Origin: Panacagrimonas sp041603235
GTDB lineage: Bacteria > Pseudomonadota > Gammaproteobacteria > Nevskiales > Nevskiaceae
Direction of reading: 5' to 3'
Length of the DNA stretch: 64,000 bases
NCBI GenBank assembly: GCA_041603235.1
Contig: JBFIES010000001.1
Span: forward strand, 248,001-312,000
A model generated the notes under the pieces. It was not told the DNA's origin, made no database searches, and worked only from the letters and a program-made list of their open reading frames with translations. The translations under genes and the position numbers were made by a program. Shown in pieces: positions 7,436-16,196 of the stretch. Every line of letters starts with the position of its first letter. Position 1 is the first letter of the stretch.

Positions 7436-8688
7436 ATCACGCACGCCGCCGTCTGATGCTTGCCGGCTTGTTGGCGACCCTGCCCTTGCGGCTGCGTTCG
7501 GCAGAAGCAGCACATGTGGTGATCGTTGGCGGTGGCTTTGGAGGTGCCAGCTGTGCGCGCGTTCTGCGCGATCTGGCGCCAGACATCGCGGTGACACTGA
7601 TCGAGCCGCGCGCGCTATTTCACACCGGCGTGTTCAGCAATTCCGCAGTCACCTCCTTGTGCGCGCTGGGCGACATCGTGCGCGGGCCGTCGGCGCTGCA
7701 GGCGCGCGGTCTGAAGTGGTTGCGCGAAACTGCCGTCGAGATTGATCCTGTATTGCGAAGAGTGAAGCTCTCATCAGGTGAGACACTGCGCGCCGACTTC
7801 CTTGTCGTGAGTCCGGGCGTTGAAATGCGCTGGGACACGATCGACGGCCTCAACGCTAGAAGCAGCGAGCATATGCCGCATGCCTGGCTCGGTGACGCGC
7901 AGGTGCCTCGTCTGCGCCAGCGCCTTGAGGCAATTCGAGACGGCGCAACATTACTGGTGAGCGCTCCGGCCAATCCCTACCGCTGCCCGCCCGGACCTTA
8001 CGAGCGCGCCAGCCTGATGGCCTGGCGGCTGGCGGCGACGCAGCGCCGCTGCAAGATCATCGTGGCCGACGCCAAGGACGATTTCAGCAAGCGCGCGCTG
8101 TTCAAACTCGGGTGGGATACGCTCTACCCCGGAACTGTGGAATGGGTTCCCCGCGCAAGCGGCGGCGAAGTCATCGCTGTGGATGCGGCTAAGGGCAAGG
8201 TGCATCTGGCCAGCGGCGATGTCATACACACTGATCTGGCCAGCATCATTCCGCCTCAGCGCGCAGCAGCAATCGCGCGCGATGCAGGTTTGACCGATGA
8301 AAGTGGCTGGTGCCCCGTGCGGCCTCTGGATATGGAATCGCGACTGCACAATGGGGTTCACGTCATTGGCGATGCCGCGGCGGCAGACCCCATGCCCAAG
8401 TCTGCATTCTGCGCCAATAGCCAGGCCAAGCAGGTAGCGCTGTCCATCGCTGCGAAGGTGCGCGGCGACGCGCCCCCCACTCCCACGTATCTCAACACCT
8501 GCTACAGCCTGATGGCGCCCGACCACGCCATTTCGGTCGGCAATGTTTTTGGAATACAAGGCGAGCATTTCACGAGTTTGAGCAGCGGTACCAGCGCGCT
8601 GTCCGGCGGCCGTGAGTTGCGCGCCCGCGAAGCCCGATATGCTCAGCAGCTCTATCACCAAATCACGAGAGACAGTTTTGCAAGCTGA
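7432..8688 (+). CDS. fccB: Flavocytochrome c sulfide dehydrogenase, flavoprotein subunit
   Basis: Periplasmic FAD protein that oxidises sulfide and passes electrons to the adjacent cytochrome. It has a twin-arginine-type N-terminus (ARRRLMLAGLLATL) and a dinucleotide fold VVIVGGGFGGASCARVL near residue 29. The two family cysteines of the redox-active disulfide are present: Cys185 in RCPPGPYER and Cys357 in LNTCYSL. A second FAD-contact block is GVHVIGDAAAADPMPKSAF. The 418-residue length is typical. The end overlaps the next gene, suggesting continued translation into the TolQ-like operon. Confidence 0.9.
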   Translation: MNHARRRLMLAGLLATLPLRLRSAEAAHVVIVGGGFGGASCARVLRDLAPDIAVTLIEPRALFHTGVFSNSAVTSLCALGDIVRGPSALQARGLKWLRETAVEIDPVLRRVKLSSGETLRADFLVVSPGVEMRWDTIDGLNARSSEHMPHAWLGDAQVPRLRQRLEAIRDGATLLVSAPANPYRCPPGPYERASLMAWRLAATQRRCKIIVADAKDDFSKRALFKLGWDTLYPGTVEWVPRASGGEVIAVDAAKGKVHLASGDVIHTDLASIIPPQRAAAIARDAGLTDESGWCPVRPLDMESRLHNGVHVIGDAAAADPMPKSAFCANSQAKQVALSIAAKVRGDAPPTPTYLNTCYSLMAPDHAISVGNVFGIQGEHFTSLSSGTSALSGGRELRAREARYAQQLYHQITRDSFAS

Positions 8689-9400
8689 CCCACGTACCAC
8701 CCACACCCTGCCCCTCGGCGACGTTCGCGGCGCGAGTTTTTTGCGCTGGCTGATGCTGAGCGGTCTGTGCCTGTTTGGCCTGCACGTCGCGTGGACTCTG
8801 GGCTTGGTACAGCGCGTGCTGGTCACCGACCTCACGCAAATTTCAGCGGTGATCCTGCTGATATACCTGGGCGGCGTGATTTGGGGCGGCTGGCGTGCCA
8901 GCCAACTATCGGCAGCACACCATGCACTGGCGCAGCTGCGGACAGGATTCCTGCGATCAGGACGCATCGACGCCACGCCTAAGGGCCCCCAGGACTGGGC
9001 CGGCGAATACTGTGCCGGCCTGCTGGTTCCCGACTCAGATCGAGCCGCGCTGCGCGAAATCCTGATCGAGCGGGCACGCGGCGCGCACGAGGCGGGCTGG
9101 TTCGTCTCTAGCCTGCTGCTCAAGCTGGGTTTGCTGGGCACCATCGTCGGTTTCGTGTTCATGCTCGGTGCCATTGATGCGCTGAAAACGCTGACTTATG
9201 CCGACCTGCCGCAGATGCTGGGGCGCATGGGCTCAGGCATGGGTGTGTCCTTGTACACCACCCTGGTCGGCCTGCTGGCGAATCTCGCACTGGGCATGCA
9301 GAACCTGCAGCTGGACCGCTCAGCTGAGCGGCTGGTCGCTGCTACCCTGCACTTCAGCGAGCGCGAGTTGCTGCCGTCTCTTGCTTCCAGGAGCGCCTAA
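8678..9400 (+). CDS. MotA/TolQ/ExbB-family proton channel protein
   Basis: A 240-residue inner-membrane protein. Four hydrophobic segments are visible: about residues 21-43, 50-70, then the conserved pair LGLLGTIVGFVFMLGAI and MGVSLYTTLVGLLANLAL. The last two match the signature helices of ExbB/TolQ/MotA stators (LGLLGT..G and the T-T-..G-L helix). I infer a stator using proton-motive force with the next protein as ExbD/TolR-type partner. The start is TTG 8678 behind GAGAG, overlapping fccB by 11 bp; ATG 8639 is an alternative. Confidence 0.75.
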   Translation: MQADPRTTHTLPLGDVRGASFLRWLMLSGLCLFGLHVAWTLGLVQRVLVTDLTQISAVILLIYLGGVIWGGWRASQLSAAHHALAQLRTGFLRSGRIDATPKGPQDWAGEYCAGLLVPDSDRAALREILIERARGAHEAGWFVSSLLLKLGLLGTIVGFVFMLGAIDALKTLTYADLPQMLGRMGSGMGVSLYTTLVGLLANLALGMQNLQLDRSAERLVAATLHFSERELLPSLASRSA

Positions 9401-10000
9401 GTGAAGCGCGGCAGCGGGCGCAGTCACTACGATCAGGATCCGTTCACCGACCTGCTATTCAACGCGCTGCTCGGCTTTACCCTGCTGTTCATGATCGCAA
9501 TCACCTCGATCAATCCGCCAGCGAAACTCGGCGATATCCCCGCCAAGGCGGAGATCATCGTGACCACGACATGGGCAGACGGTAACAGCGACGACGTCGA
9601 TACCTGGGTGGAATCGCCGGACGGCGAAGTCATCTGGTATCGCAGCCCCGAGGCGGGCCTGATGCATCTGGATCGCGACGATCGCGGCAGCGAGAACGAC
9701 ACCATGACCGTCAACGGACAAACCATTGTCAATCCGCTTAATCAGGAAGTGGTCACTGTGCGCGGTCTACTGCCCGGCGACTACGTGGTCAACGTACATC
9801 GCTACAAGGCCGTCGAGAAAACTGCACTGTCGGTCGACGTCAGCGTGGTGAAGGTCAATCCAAAACTTGAGGTCGTCTACTACGGCACGGTCGAATTGCC
9901 CGAAGCGGGCGACGAACGCACCGCAGTGCGCTTTTCGGTGGCGCGCAACGGCGACATCAACGGCATCAATACCCTGCAAAAACAACTGGTACACCAATGA
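9401..10000 (+). CDS. TolR/ExbD-like single-TM protein with large periplasmic domain
   Basis: A 199-residue protein from GTG 9401 behind AGGAG. One N-terminal membrane segment, DPFTDLLFNALLGFTLLFMIA, carries Asp17 at its start in the P-x-x-D-L-L arrangement of ExbD/TolR/MotB, where that Asp is the proton-carrying residue. The remaining 150 residues look like a periplasmic beta-sandwich (DDVDTWVESPDGEVIWYR, LLPGDYVVNVHRYK) rather than a TolR or OmpA peptidoglycan-binding fold. Together with the preceding TolQ-like protein it probably forms a PMF-driven unit. The periplasmic target is unknown. Confidence 0.65.
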   Translation: MKRGSGRSHYDQDPFTDLLFNALLGFTLLFMIAITSINPPAKLGDIPAKAEIIVTTTWADGNSDDVDTWVESPDGEVIWYRSPEAGLMHLDRDDRGSENDTMTVNGQTIVNPLNQEVVTVRGLLPGDYVVNVHRYKAVEKTALSVDVSVVKVNPKLEVVYYGTVELPEAGDERTAVRFSVARNGDINGINTLQKQLVHQ

Positions 10001-10512
10001 CCCTGCAACTGATACTGCTGTGTGGTTTGTACGTGGGACTGAGTCTGCTGGTCCTGTACCTCATCGCCAGCTCGAGCATTCCATGGATGCTGCGTCTCGG
10101 CATCGCCGTGCTGGTGACGCTGGGCTACTTCGCCAGCTGGACGCTGTGGCGCGACATGGCAGGCTGGCCGGCGCGCGCGGTTTTACCGGACCGCTTTCTG
10201 TTTCACGCCGCAACCATCATCGAACCGGATGATGAAAAGGCCGAGCCCGGCATGATTCATGTCTGGGCCACCGAACTGCTTGACGAGGGCCCGGACAAGC
10301 GGCCGCGCAGCTATCAGGTGCCTTATCTCAAATCCTTGCATTCCAAGATCCAGGAAGCTGAAGCGCGCATGCGCAACGGTCGACCGCAGATTGGTCATCG
10401 GGAATCCGTTAAAAGTGGAGGCTTCACCGTTGACGGCGCGATGCGTCGCGACGAGGACGAGCAGCAATTCAATCTGGGCGATCTCGCCAGTCCCGCGCTG
10501 CCAGAGAAATGA
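9997..10512 (+). CDS. Hypothetical two-TM membrane protein of the TolQ-like operon
   Basis: A 171-residue protein with two hydrophobic segments near the N-terminus (about residues 3-24 and 30-48), then a charged soluble region of 115 residues rich in Glu, Arg and Asp with no recognised motif. ATGA overlaps at both ends bind it to its neighbours. It is likely an accessory or assembly component of the TolQ/TolR-like complex. Function unknown. Confidence 0.65.
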   Translation: MTLQLILLCGLYVGLSLLVLYLIASSSIPWMLRLGIAVLVTLGYFASWTLWRDMAGWPARAVLPDRFLFHAATIIEPDDEKAEPGMIHVWATELLDEGPDKRPRSYQVPYLKSLHSKIQEAEARMRNGRPQIGHRESVKSGGFTVDGAMRRDEDEQQFNLGDLASPALPEK

Positions 10513-11234
10513 TTCGTCTCCCGCCAACCGCGACCTTCGGCGTCGTACTGCTTATGCTCGGGGCCCTGTGTTCGAGCTGCAGCAGCGAGCCACAACCACG
10601 CTACTTCCCACTCAATGCGGGCCTCGAATGGGAGTACCGCATACACGAGAAGAGCCGTGCTATCGATGCGTTCAGAATGCTCAGCCTGCGCAATCGCTCT
10701 GCGCAGGTGCATGAAGGCATGTCCTACGCACGGCGTCTGGCCAGTGACGGCAACGAGTACTGGCTCCGCGTGGACGAGGACGGCAATTTACGCCGCCACC
10801 TGTACCGCACCAGCATCGACTTCGAACCGCGTCATGATCCGACGCCACGCACGGTCATGCCAATCCACCCAAAGCTCGGCCAATGGTGGGAGATCGAAAC
10901 CCGCCCTTACATTCTCGAGCGCGTGGCACCGTTCCGAGAACGCTTTTTCCTTGACGATTCCAAACGCATCAACTTGCGCATGGAAGTTGCAGCACTCGAT
11001 GATGTAGTCGAAGTCGCTGCAGGCAAATTCAAGAACTGTCTGCGTTTGGAGGGCAGTGGCTTGCTCAACGTATTAGCCGACCCCAGTACCGGCGCCTCAG
11101 AGGTCCCGGTCACGCACACCGAGTGGTACGCGCCCGGCGTGGGACTGGTGAAGCTGGAGCGCAGTGAAACACTCGACACCCCCAATATCCAGGGCGGGAA
11201 GATTACAATGGAATTGGTCGCGCACGACAATTAG
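10509..11234 (+). CDS. Predicted lipoprotein of the TolQ-like operon
   Basis: A 241-residue protein with a hydrophobic N-terminus ending LGALCSSCSSEP. Either cysteine could be lipidated, though neither site is a perfect lipobox. The mature part is beta-rich (YFPLNAGLEWEYRI, GQWWEIETRP, GKFKNCLRLEGSG, THTEWYAPGVGLVKLERSE). This pattern recalls DUF3108-like or LolA/LppX-like barrels of exported proteins of unknown role. It overlaps the preceding gene by ATGA and is the last gene of the fccAB-TolQ/R-like operon. I infer an outer-membrane-anchored partner. Confidence 0.65.
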   Translation: MIRLPPTATFGVVLLMLGALCSSCSSEPQPRYFPLNAGLEWEYRIHEKSRAIDAFRMLSLRNRSAQVHEGMSYARRLASDGNEYWLRVDEDGNLRRHLYRTSIDFEPRHDPTPRTVMPIHPKLGQWWEIETRPYILERVAPFRERFFLDDSKRINLRMEVAALDDVVEVAAGKFKNCLRLEGSGLLNVLADPSTGASEVPVTHTEWYAPGVGLVKLERSETLDTPNIQGGKITMELVAHDN

Positions 11235-11297
11235 ACCGGCGCAGCGCGGGGCTTCAACCGCGCAGAAGCACTTCCGCGCGGCGGCACGACGTGGTCT

Positions 11298-13040
11298 TTA
11301 CGGCTGCCCAAACACCACTACCGCGTCACCTTGTTGGTAACCCCATAAGGCACTGCCACCTGCAGCGATGGCAATGCGCGGCTCGCCGTCGCTGCTGCGA
11401 TAGGCAATCGGCGGTGCATTGGCACCCGCACCGCAGTCATGCTGCCAAAGGCGTTTGCCCGTCTGCGCGGAAAATGCGGAGAGATTTCCATCGCCCTCGC
11501 CCGTGAAGATCACGCCGCTCTTGAGCGCCAGCACGCCGCCCACCAGCGGGTCAGGCGTGCGCGTGGTCCAGCTGATGCGACCCTTTGCATTCAGATCGAT
11601 CGCGGCGAGCACGCCCCAGCGTTCATCTTCAGGCGCAATTTCCACGCTCGCGTAGTCCACGGCGGGTTCGTGTTTGGTTGCCGGCAGTGTTTTCAGGTAG
11701 TAGCGCGTTGGCATATGCATCGCGGCAATAAAGACCTTGCCGCGATCTGCATCCAGTGCCACCGGTGACCAGTTGGCGCCGCCACCGACGCCGGGCGCAA
11801 TCCGAATACCCGCGCGCGTGGCGTGCGCAAAAAGATTTTCCTGGGGCACGAAGGCCTCGGATTTCCACAGCAGGCGTCCGCTGGTGCGCTCGTGAGCGTA
11901 AAACCACCCCAGCTTGGAAGCGTGACCTACGGCGGGCACGTTTTTGCCATCTACCTTTGCTGAGAACAGCACAGGCGCGCTAGCCAGATCGTACCCCCAG
12001 AGGTCATGCGGCACTTGCTGGTAATGCCATCGATACGCTCCGCTACGCGCGTCGATCGCCACCAGTGAGGAGGTATAGAGGTTGTCGCCAGGGCGACCTG
12101 AATCGTCCATCTGCGGACTCGGGTTACCAACGCCGAAGAACAACAGGCCGCTTTCATCATCGAGCGCAGCGACGTTCCAGACGGAACCACCACCGTGTTT
12201 CCACGCATGCTTGCGCTGCGCCGCAAGCGCCTTCTCAGCTTTGATATTGCGGTTCAGCGGCACACCGTCCGGCGTATGCGTGCGGTATTCGCCTTCCCAA
12301 CCACCGGCTTCAGGACTTCGTATGGTGTCGAATTTCCAGACGCGCTGGCCGCTGGCGACGTCGAAGGCGGCGAGAAATCCGACGCCTCCGTATTGTCCCG
12401 GCAAGCCCACCACTGAACCGAGTGGTGCGCCCGGTCGAGCCGAATCCAGATGTAAGCCATAACCCAGCCCTGTTACACCCACCAGCACCCGATCTTCAAA
12501 CACCATCGGCGCTGCGGCGATGCCGATTCCTGAACTGCCGGACACGGTCTGACCATCGCCCGTGACGCGCTGGCCAGACTCGGTAAGATCCACTGGTGGC
12601 GCCACTTCCACGTCCCACAGGACTTTTCCGGACTTCGCATCAAGTGCAATCAGGCGCGCGTCTACTGTGCCGACAAACACGCGGCCATTGGCAACCGCTA
12701 CGCCGCGATTGGCCGGGCCGCAGCACATTTTCTGCCGGCGACGCTGGTGCTGATACCGCCAAAGTTCCTTGCCAGTGTCCGCATCCAGCGCGGCCACATG
12801 TGAAAACGGCAGCGAAACGTACATGACGCCGCCCACCACAATCGGCGTGGTCTGAAAGGTTCCCTTGACGCCACTGTGCCAGGTCCACTTGCGCTCCAGC
12901 TTGCCGACGTTGCCGGCGTCAATTTCGGTAATGTCGGCAAGCCGGTGATTGTTGCGATCCAGACCGTGCAAGGGCCAGTCACCTGAGGCCCCTGCATTGA
13001 ATGTGCAGGTCAGACCGAACAAGAAGGGAAGAAATTTCAT
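11298..13040 (-). CDS. PQQ-dependent dehydrogenase-like beta-propeller protein (second quinoprotein)
   Basis: A 580-residue periplasmic quinoprotein with a signal peptide (residues 1-19) and repeated propeller blades (AALDADTGKELWRY, IALDAKSGKVLWDV, AFSAQTGKRLWQH). The adjacent-cysteine pair that forms the disulfide ring over PQQ is present (KMCCGPANRG, Cys106-107). At the catalytic site the segment reads HDLWGYDLAS, so the Asp found after Trp in methanol/ethanol dehydrogenases is Gly, while an Asp two residues later is kept. It therefore belongs to a different subfamily from the paralog at 16197-17948, and its substrate is unknown. It is the last gene of the quinoprotein operon. Confidence 0.8.
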   Translation of the reverse strand: MKFLPFLFGLTCTFNAGASGDWPLHGLDRNNHRLADITEIDAGNVGKLERKWTWHSGVKGTFQTTPIVVGGVMYVSLPFSHVAALDADTGKELWRYQHQRRRQKMCCGPANRGVAVANGRVFVGTVDARLIALDAKSGKVLWDVEVAPPVDLTESGQRVTGDGQTVSGSSGIGIAAAPMVFEDRVLVGVTGLGYGLHLDSARPGAPLGSVVGLPGQYGGVGFLAAFDVASGQRVWKFDTIRSPEAGGWEGEYRTHTPDGVPLNRNIKAEKALAAQRKHAWKHGGGSVWNVAALDDESGLLFFGVGNPSPQMDDSGRPGDNLYTSSLVAIDARSGAYRWHYQQVPHDLWGYDLASAPVLFSAKVDGKNVPAVGHASKLGWFYAHERTSGRLLWKSEAFVPQENLFAHATRAGIRIAPGVGGGANWSPVALDADRGKVFIAAMHMPTRYYLKTLPATKHEPAVDYASVEIAPEDERWGVLAAIDLNAKGRISWTTRTPDPLVGGVLALKSGVIFTGEGDGNLSAFSAQTGKRLWQHDCGAGANAPPIAYRSSDGEPRIAIAAGGSALWGYQQGDAVVVFGQP

Positions 13041-13078
13041 TAATGATCTCGACGCGCAGATTCAGGATTCTGCTGCTG

Positions 13079-14008
13079 TTACCGATTAGCGCTGCCAAAT
13101 GCCTGTTCTTCAATCTCAGGAAACAGGTGTATGACTGAGCGTTGGAATTCTTCGTCAAATACGCCGAGCTTGCGGGAGGCTTCGGGCGCATTAATTTTCA
13201 TCGCCTCGTTCATGTCCAGACCACGCGACGCCGCGTCCGACAGGGCGTTGCGCAGCCAGATCAGATAAGCACGCGTCTGGGCAATGCCCTCGCCTGCCTC
13301 GGCCACCGGACCATGACCGGGCACAATCTGCTTCACCGGCAATTTCTCCAGCCTGGTGAGTGCCTCCAGCCATCGCTCGATATCTGCATTGGGCGTCGTC
13401 GCTGCCCGGTCGAGAAAAACCAGATCGCCGGCAAACAAGGTCCCTGTCTGCTCATCAAGTACAGCAAGATCGCTGGCCGTGTGTCCGGTATCCACAATCA
13501 GGCGAAAAGTTCGCCCGCCGATATCTACCACTCCGCCCTCAACGATCTTTACCGGCGCGACGACTTCGGTGCCTTGCATCCACCCACCAACGAGTCGATA
13601 CAGGTTTTCAGACAAATCCTCGCCCGCCTGCGAGACAGCCGACACTGTTTGCGACGCTGCGGCGATGTGTTCGGGATCAAACGCCTGATTACCCAGAAAG
13701 TGATCGGGGTGTGCGTGGGTAATGAAGACTTTTGCGATGCCCTTTCCAGTAATAGCCTCTATGGCGCGACGCATTTGCTCGCCGTAGCGGCGCGAGGGGC
13801 CGGTATCGATAACCACGGCACCAGCATCGGTTTGTATAAATCCGGTATTGACGATGTTGCCGCCGTTGTCGCGCGTAAAGTGCTCACGACGCCCCTCAAA
13901 TACGTAGACACCGTCGGCGATCTGCCTGGCCTTGAGTCCGTAATCGAAGTCAGACGCGGCCACCCATGAGGTGGATGCGATCAGCAACAACCAGAGGCAG
14001 CGCTTCAA
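13079..14008 (-). CDS. Quinoprotein-associated zinc metallohydrolase (SoxH-like MBL fold)
   Basis: A 309-residue exported metallo-beta-lactamase-fold protein with a short signal peptide (MKRCLWLLLIASTSWVAA). The zinc motif THAHPDHFLGN is complete, with further ligands in DTGHTASDL, FAGDLVFLD and PGHGP. This is the SoxH-related metallohydrolase repeatedly found beside PQQ dehydrogenases and SoxYZ-like carriers (the quinoprotein relay group). It starts with TTG overlapping the upstream stop (TTGA), a sign of coupling. Substrate unknown; its place after the carrier gene suggests it hydrolyses a carrier-bound intermediate. Confidence 0.85.
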   Translation of the reverse strand: MKRCLWLLLIASTSWVAASDFDYGLKARQIADGVYVFEGRREHFTRDNGGNIVNTGFIQTDAGAVVIDTGPSRRYGEQMRRAIEAITGKGIAKVFITHAHPDHFLGNQAFDPEHIAAASQTVSAVSQAGEDLSENLYRLVGGWMQGTEVVAPVKIVEGGVVDIGGRTFRLIVDTGHTASDLAVLDEQTGTLFAGDLVFLDRAATTPNADIERWLEALTRLEKLPVKQIVPGHGPVAEAGEGIAQTRAYLIWLRNALSDAASRGLDMNEAMKINAPEASRKLGVFDEEFQRSVIHLFPEIEEQAFGSANR

Positions 14009-14775
14009 GGCGTGACCTTCGCGTTGATGAGATTGCCCTGAACATCGCGGCCCACGATCTGCACCGCGTCTCTGGTGTGCAAGTCCAGACTCAGCACCGG
14101 ATTCTCCGACACGGGCTCGTACGTCCGGAGCCGGGCCAATTCCTTGCCGCCGGTGTCACGGAATAGCAATTCGTCGATATGGAACACCGGGATTCCCGCC
14201 GCCAGGCCCGTATCCATGGGGTGCATAACGCGAAAGCGCAAGCGACTGCTTGCGTTATCACGCGGCCATAATTTTCCACTGACCTCACCCAGCTGGTCGC
14301 GCCACTGGCCGCTGCCGGTCCCGTAACTCGGTGCCGTACATCCGCCGCCGGACGCGGTGAGCCAGGCACCTCCAACGTGCCACACACCGTCTGGCGTTCT
14401 CGCTGCCGCGCGCACAGGCGTGGACTGCTCGACCTTGAAGCGAAAAGATATTGAAGGCGCCGCACGCGTCGGCACATACGTCAGGATCAGTGGGAGCGGA
14501 TTGAGGTCCGCAAGCACGCGAAGTTCCTCGACGTTCTCCAAACCCTTGACCTTTACCTGCACCGGGACCGATAGCGGGTCTTCAGCACTCGGGGGCATGA
14601 TGACTTCGACCCGGTCATCAAATTGCACGACGCCGCCGTCCAGATGCCGCTCCACCATGGCGCCCCAGGCCGGAGAGCGCAGCGGATCATCTGCAGCCAG
14701 CAAGGGCATGCACCCGAGCACCATCATTATCACGGCGAAAAGCTGGCTGCGCGCTCTGAGCAGAAACATGCTCAT
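14005..14775 (-). CDS. Quinoprotein dehydrogenase-associated SoxYZ-like carrier protein
   Basis: A 256-residue periplasmic protein with a signal peptide ending LLAAD. The N-terminal part (about residues 35-150) resembles SoxY, with a Gly-rich segment ending in a single Cys (ASGGGCTAPS), the expected carrier residue. The C-terminal part (FRVMHPMDTGL, IPVFHIDELLF, LSLDLHTRDAV) resembles SoxZ. The fusion of the two is the form seen beside PQQ dehydrogenases. I infer that it carries a covalently bound intermediate on Cys between the dehydrogenase and the adjacent metallohydrolase. Confidence 0.85.
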   Translation of the reverse strand: MSMFLLRARSQLFAVIMMVLGCMPLLAADDPLRSPAWGAMVERHLDGGVVQFDDRVEVIMPPSAEDPLSVPVQVKVKGLENVEELRVLADLNPLPLILTYVPTRAAPSISFRFKVEQSTPVRAAARTPDGVWHVGGAWLTASGGGCTAPSYGTGSGQWRDQLGEVSGKLWPRDNASSRLRFRVMHPMDTGLAAGIPVFHIDELLFRDTGGKELARLRTYEPVSENPVLSLDLHTRDAVQIVGRDVQGNLINAKVTP

Positions 14776-14793
14776 GCCAATACGCTCAACATT

Positions 14794-15708
14794 TCAATCA
14801 TCGTCCTGCGGCGCCACACGGGCCAGCCTGTCAACCGAAGGCGCGACGTAGGCCACGCCATGTCGCTTGAAGATATCTGCCAGCGTGCCGCGCTCACGCA
14901 ACTTGAGCATCGCGGACTCCACCGCATCGAGCAGGCTGTCATCGGCATGTCGTTTCACTGCCATACCCAGATCCCATGCGGTGCGAAACATGCCGACCAG
15001 CTCTTGCTCATCGTAGGCCAGGTCTTGCAGGCCAACTTCCTTGATCAGACCTTGCAATTCGCCGCGTGGGGCCATGACCGCGTCCACTTCTCCAGCGGCA
15101 AAGGCCTTGACCGCATCGCGCGCGGTCGAGAAGCGCACCGCTGCCGTGCGCAGGCGGCCATTGAAAGCACCGCTCAGGTAGTAATCGCTGATGCTGTCCA
15201 CTTCAACGCCCACCTTGTGCCCACTCAGGACCAGGGGCGTTTCAACCGACTCAATCTTCTTGGTGTCGTGTGCAACCGCGACAGCCTCGCGAAAGTAAGG
15301 GCCGAAGAACACCACCTTGTCCTCTTTAGCAGCGAACTCGGGATCGGCCGGCACATGCATCATCACATCGGCGACGCCGCCGCCAAGGTAGTGCCCCTTC
15401 CAGAGATTGTTGCGCAGGTCATCACCCATGTTCTCATCGGCTGCAAACAGGCGCAGCTTGAGATTCAGGCCCAACTCCGTTGCCAGCGCCTGCGCAATAT
15501 CAACATCAATCCCGGCCGGTCGCCCTGCCCGCTTTGATGAATACGGCGGAAAGGCGTCATAGAGTGCAACTTGGAGCGCGCCGCTTTGCTGCACCAACTG
15601 CAAAGAGGTAGGCGATTCCTCTGCTGCGGTTGAAATGCAAAACGGCGCCATCAGCGCCGTTGCAAAAGCGAAACAGATTAACGCACCGCGGCGTTGAGAG
15701 ATCATCAT
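14794..15708 (-). CDS. MxaJ/XoxJ-like periplasmic substrate-binding-fold protein
   Basis: A 304-residue exported protein with a family-3 solute-binding fold (LQVALYDAFPPYS, GIDVDIAQALATELGL, GVEVDSISDYYLSG, ALRERGTLADIFKRHG-type end). Members of this group are encoded beside PQQ alcohol dehydrogenases and are thought to help assembly or activation of the dehydrogenase and its cytochrome rather than transport; no ABC permease lies nearby. The start overlaps the cytochrome stop (TAATG). Signal peptide: about residues 1-29. Confidence 0.82.
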   Translation of the reverse strand: MMISQRRGALICFAFATALMAPFCISTAAEESPTSLQLVQQSGALQVALYDAFPPYSSKRAGRPAGIDVDIAQALATELGLNLKLRLFAADENMGDDLRNNLWKGHYLGGGVADVMMHVPADPEFAAKEDKVVFFGPYFREAVAVAHDTKKIESVETPLVLSGHKVGVEVDSISDYYLSGAFNGRLRTAAVRFSTARDAVKAFAAGEVDAVMAPRGELQGLIKEVGLQDLAYDEQELVGMFRTAWDLGMAVKRHADDSLLDAVESAMLKLRERGTLADIFKRHGVAYVAPSVDRLARVAPQDDD

Positions 15709-16136
15709 TACGCGTCCTCGTCATAGACGGTGTCGAGCCAGGCGCGGATGGCCCAAATCGCCTGATCGTTGAACGTGTCGGCAAACGGCGGCATGTAGGT
15801 AACACCATTGCGGATCACTCCATTTCGCACCTTCTCAATGAAGTATTCGTCGGTCGCGGCGTCAGGTGGCAGCTTTCGCAAATCAGGTGCGATGCCGCCG
15901 GACACTGCGCCGAGGCCATGGCAGCGCGCACAATTCTGATTGTAGGCCGACGCTCCGATTTCTATTGCCTTCTCGTTTCCGCGATAAGGATTCTCTACTT
16001 CCTCTCCAGTCAATTCTTCGAGTTCTACCGTGTCGACCGTTTGCGGCGTGACGTCGCCATGAGCAAAAACGGCAGATACGACCAGTCCAGAAAGGAGCAG
16101 CAAGGTAGAGGGCAGGCTCATCTTTTTCATGTTCAT
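15708..16136 (-). CDS. Cytochrome c550, electron acceptor of PQQ alcohol dehydrogenase (PedF/XoxG-like)
   Basis: A 142-residue periplasmic cytochrome c from ATG 16136, which places a signal peptide (LPSTLLLLSGLVVSAVFA) directly after a lysine-containing n-region. The open frame extends 17 residues further but without signal-peptide logic. One heme site NCARCHGLG, then the axial-Met segment GVTYMPPFADTFND. Its length and gene position, directly after the dehydrogenase, match the dedicated c550 acceptor of ExaA/PedE/PedH-type enzymes. A 60-bp gap separates it from the dehydrogenase gene. Confidence 0.85.
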   Translation of the reverse strand: MNMKKMSLPSTLLLLSGLVVSAVFAHGDVTPQTVDTVELEELTGEEVENPYRGNEKAIEIGASAYNQNCARCHGLGAVSGGIAPDLRKLPPDAATDEYFIEKVRNGVIRNGVTYMPPFADTFNDQAIWAIRAWLDTVYDEDA

Positions 16137-16196
16137 CTGAAGATCATCAGGTGGATGGGCCCGCGCTGAATGCTCAGCGCGGGCCATACAGTGGAT

